Part shown: positions 50,974 to 52,373 of the stretch, in pieces
How positions within the stretch are numbered: the stretch's first letter is position 1
Layout: every line of letters begins with the position of its first letter
Assembly (NCBI RefSeq): GCF_004363075.1
Contig: NZ_SNYN01000031.1
Coordinates: 1-52,373 of the forward strand
Length of the DNA: 52,373 nt
Direction of reading: 5' to 3'
Source: Actinorugispora endophytica
GTDB taxonomy: Bacteria; Actinomycetota; Actinomycetes; Streptosporangiales; Streptosporangiaceae
Notes under the pieces: generated by a model
What the model was told of the DNA's origin: nothing
Database searches by the model: none
What the model saw: the letters and a program-made list of their open reading frames with translations, nothing else
Made by a program: the position numbers and the translations under genes

Positions 50974-51798
50974 ATGAGGATCCTTGTGACCGGGGCCACC
51001 GGCAACGTGGGCCGCCCCCTGGTCGAGCAACTGCTGGCCGCCGGGCACCAGGTCCGCGCCCTCACCCGGAACCCGCAGAACGCCGCCCTCCCCGAGGGCG
51101 CGGAGGTCGCCGCGGGGAGCCTGACCGAGACGGCGACCCTGTCCGCGGCCTTCGAGGGCGTCGACGCCGTGCACCTGATCAGCTTCGGCGGGGACGACTA
51201 CGCGCCGCTGGCCAACGGCGCGGAGATCGTCGGCCTCGCGGAGAAGGCCGGGGTGCGCCGGGTGACGGTGCTCAAGGGCGACCAGGGCAGGAGCCTCCTG
51301 GACGGGGCCGTCGAGGACAGCGGTCTGGAGTGGACCCGCCTGGCGCCGGTGGAGTTCATGGCCAACACCCTGGAATGGGCGGAGTCGGTCCGGACGGAGG
51401 GCGTCGTCCGCGAGGCGTTCGCCGACGCCAGGAGCGCGATGGTGCACGAGGCGGACATCGCCTCGGTCGCCGCGACCGCGCTGGCCGCCGACGGCCACGC
51501 CGGCCGGGAGTACTGGCTGACCGGGCCGCAGGCGCTGACCCCGCCGGAGAAGGTCCGCGTGATCGGCGAGGTCCTGGGCCGCGACGTGCGGTACGTCGAG
51601 CTCGACAGGAGCGAGGCCGTCGCGGACTGGCGGCGGGCGGGCTACTCGGACGAGGACGTCGAGTTCTTCCTCGCCATGCGGACCGACCCGCCCGAGGCGG
51701 GGTACACCGTGCTGCCCACCGTGGAGAGGGTCACCGGCCGCCCGGCCCGGACCTTCGCCCAGTGGATGCGGGAGAACGCCGCGGCCTTCGGAGCCTGA
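50974..51798 (+). CDS. NmrA-like NAD(P)H-binding protein
   Basis: The 274-residue Rossmann protein starts ILVTGATGNVGRPLVEQLL and lacks the SDR Tyr-Lys pair, as NmrA/QorB-like quinone reductases or redox sensors do. ATG 50974 has AAAGGAG directly upstream. It probably responds to the divergent WYL regulator. Substrate is unknown. Confidence 0.88.
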   Translation: MRILVTGATGNVGRPLVEQLLAAGHQVRALTRNPQNAALPEGAEVAAGSLTETATLSAAFEGVDAVHLISFGGDDYAPLANGAEIVGLAEKAGVRRVTVLKGDQGRSLLDGAVEDSGLEWTRLAPVEFMANTLEWAESVRTEGVVREAFADARSAMVHEADIASVAATALAADGHAGREYWLTGPQALTPPEKVRVIGEVLGRDVRYVELDRSEAVADWRRAGYSDEDVEFFLAMRTDPPEAGYTVLPTVERVTGRPARTFAQWMRENAAAFGA

Positions 51799-51848
51799 CA
51801 GCGGGTCCGGCCGGCTGGTCGTCCCCGCCCGCCGGAGACGGACCCGGG

Positions 51849-51880
51849 TCACCGGTGCCCTCGTACGAGGGCACCGGTGA
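51849..51880. repeat. 32-bp perfect palindrome without loop
   Basis: TCACCGGTGCCCTCGT is followed directly by its reverse complement, ending ACCGGTGA. It lies 50 bp after the NmrA-like stop. It may act as terminator, but the lack of a loop makes it also a candidate protein-binding dyad. Confidence 0.75.
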
Positions 51881-52033
51881 CGAGGGAAGCCCCGGCGCGG
51901 GGGTGTTTCGCGCACCGGTGCTTCGGGGGGTCTTTCGGCCCCGCGCCACGCGGATCACGAGGTGACGGCGGGCGGCGACGGCGGGTGCGGGTCGGGGTCG
52001 CGCCCACGGTGTCCGTTTCACGCGATTTCCGTT

Positions 52034-52093
52034 GGTGATCTTGCTGTTTCCCCCTGAAATCAAGGTTTTCGGGGGGATAACAGCAAGATCACC
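52034..52093. terminator. Long hairpin (family C)
   Basis: Perfect 15-bp outer arms GGTGATCTTGCTGTT and complement, plus inner TCCCCC/GGGGGA pairing. It shares the TGATCTTG opening with families A and B. Confidence 0.7.
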
Positions 52094-52185
52094 GGACAGG
52101 TGGCCTGTGGGGTCCGCGCACCCCCGCCGGATGTCCGTGACGCGGCGGTTCGAGGGCCACTCCCGCGCTCACCCGGAATGATCAT

Positions 52186-52227
52186 GGGCTTTCCGCCCTT
52201 CCCGGCCCCGAAACGGGCAGAAAGCCC
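52186..52227. terminator. Long hairpin (family B, diverged)
   Basis: GGGCTTTCCGCCC and GGGCAGAAAGCCC pair with one mismatch around a 16-base loop; flanks still show ATGATCATGGG like 39699-39764, but the outer right arm has decayed. Confidence 0.65.
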
Positions 52228-52285
52228 ACGACCGTCAACAAAACCACCGGTGCCCGAATTCACCCCCGCGCCGGAGCTTCCCTAG

Positions 52286-52301
52286 GGCGTGTCTTCAAAC
52301 G
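52286..52301. repeat. Terminal inverted repeat of the right IS5-family element, CTAG at 52282-52285
   Basis: GGCGTGTCTTCAAACG starts directly after CTAG and is the left-hand end of the element whose transposase C-terminus follows. Confidence 0.7.
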
Positions 52302-52373
52302 TCATGCCCACATCAGGAGTGAGGCGAGGGTGACGGCTGCTCTGTAGGACTGAGAGGTCTTGTCGTACCGGGT
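52302..52373 (-). CDS. IS5-family transposase, C-terminal fragment (runs off the right edge)
   Basis: Read on the minus strand the last 23 codons give TRYDKTSQSYRAAVTLAS followed by LLMWA and TGA. This ending is typical of IS5-family (IS427 group) transposases. Orientation is the same as the fragment at 1-49, so the window is bracketed by two directly repeated elements or by parts of one repeat. Confidence 0.8.
   Translation of the reverse strand, partial: TRYDKTSQSYRAAVTLASLLMWA

Larger units (their letters stand above)
51799..52285. other. Hairpin-rich intergenic region next to the right IS
   Basis: No gene is supported. It holds a 32-bp perfect palindrome (51849-51880) and two family hairpins (52034-52093, 52186-52227) in 380 bp. 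A short minus-strand frame at 52060-52263 is made of hairpin sequence and is not taken as a gene. Confidence 0.65.

Noticed and set aside
52060-52263. A 67-codon minus-strand gene
   Set aside because: It is built from hairpin family B sequence and has no ribosome site or recognisable domain.

Overview
The window is high-GC DNA (about 73% G+C by eye) from an actinomycete. Gene styles fit a Nocardiopsis-like member of the Streptosporangiales: a DUF397/Scr1-type regulator remnant, a CU044_5270-family protein beside an ECF sigma factor, a sugar ABC transporter with no ATPase of its own, an NsrR resembling the Streptomyces protein, and many GTG starts with GTGA/ATGA overlaps. The genus is an inference from style; no marker gene fixes it. 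No rRNA or tRNA gene was seen.

Layout. Both window edges lie in IS5-family insertion sequences in the same orientation: a transposase N-terminus at 1-49 and a transposase C-terminus at 52302-52373, each with a CTAG on its inner side. The left copy has cut off the 5' part of a regulator gene (91-1028). From 1302 to 3969 there is a CPBP intramembrane protease, a histidine kinase and a LuxR-type response regulator in one overlapping operon. From 3995 to 5286 (minus) a PIMT-like methyltransferase is translationally coupled to a 39-residue peptide, a candidate two-gene RiPP locus of the imiditide type. An Rpn-like nuclease, a CU044_5270-family membrane protein and an ECF sigma factor with an apparent frameshift follow.

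From 8671 to 29072 lies a large sugar-acid catabolic region apparently controlled by one LacI repressor (17581-18654). It holds three Gfo/Idh/MocA oxidoreductases, a DUF993 aldolase-like protein, a TIM-barrel isomerase, 5-dehydro-4-deoxyglucarate dehydratase (KdgD), an enolase-superfamily dehydratase, a uronate-dehydrogenase-like SDR, a PmoA-like (DUF6807) protein, an alpha-ketoglutarate-semialdehyde dehydrogenase and a sugar ABC importer. Read together: import a uronic-acid-containing sugar, oxidise it to an aldarate, dehydrate it, and pass it through KdgD and the semialdehyde dehydrogenase to alpha-ketoglutarate. Five LacI-type palindromes near promoters and one inside the DUF993 gene tie the units together. 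Unrelated genes sit inside the region: an erythromycin-esterase homologue, a CRISPR-like remnant, a Rieske/FAD oxidoreductase and a YflT-type stress protein.

From 29145 to 36779 are an SGNH acyltransferase, an Rrf2 regulator with a cupin gene (two matching operators), an ABC exporter behind a promoter with a MerR-type 19-bp spacer, and a DrrAB-like pair. From 36806 to 46278 a second catabolic region under a GntR/FCD regulator carries gabT, gabD, two maleate-isomerase-like proteins, a DUF3830 protein, a D-2-hydroxyacid dehydrogenase and an amidase; an identical 14-bp palindrome lies between each of its two divergent gene pairs. The right part has a polynucleotide-kinase-like ATPase, RNase HI, NsrR with flavohaemoglobin, and a WYL regulator opposite an NmrA-like protein. 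A family of long perfect hairpins recurs at gene 3' ends through the window.
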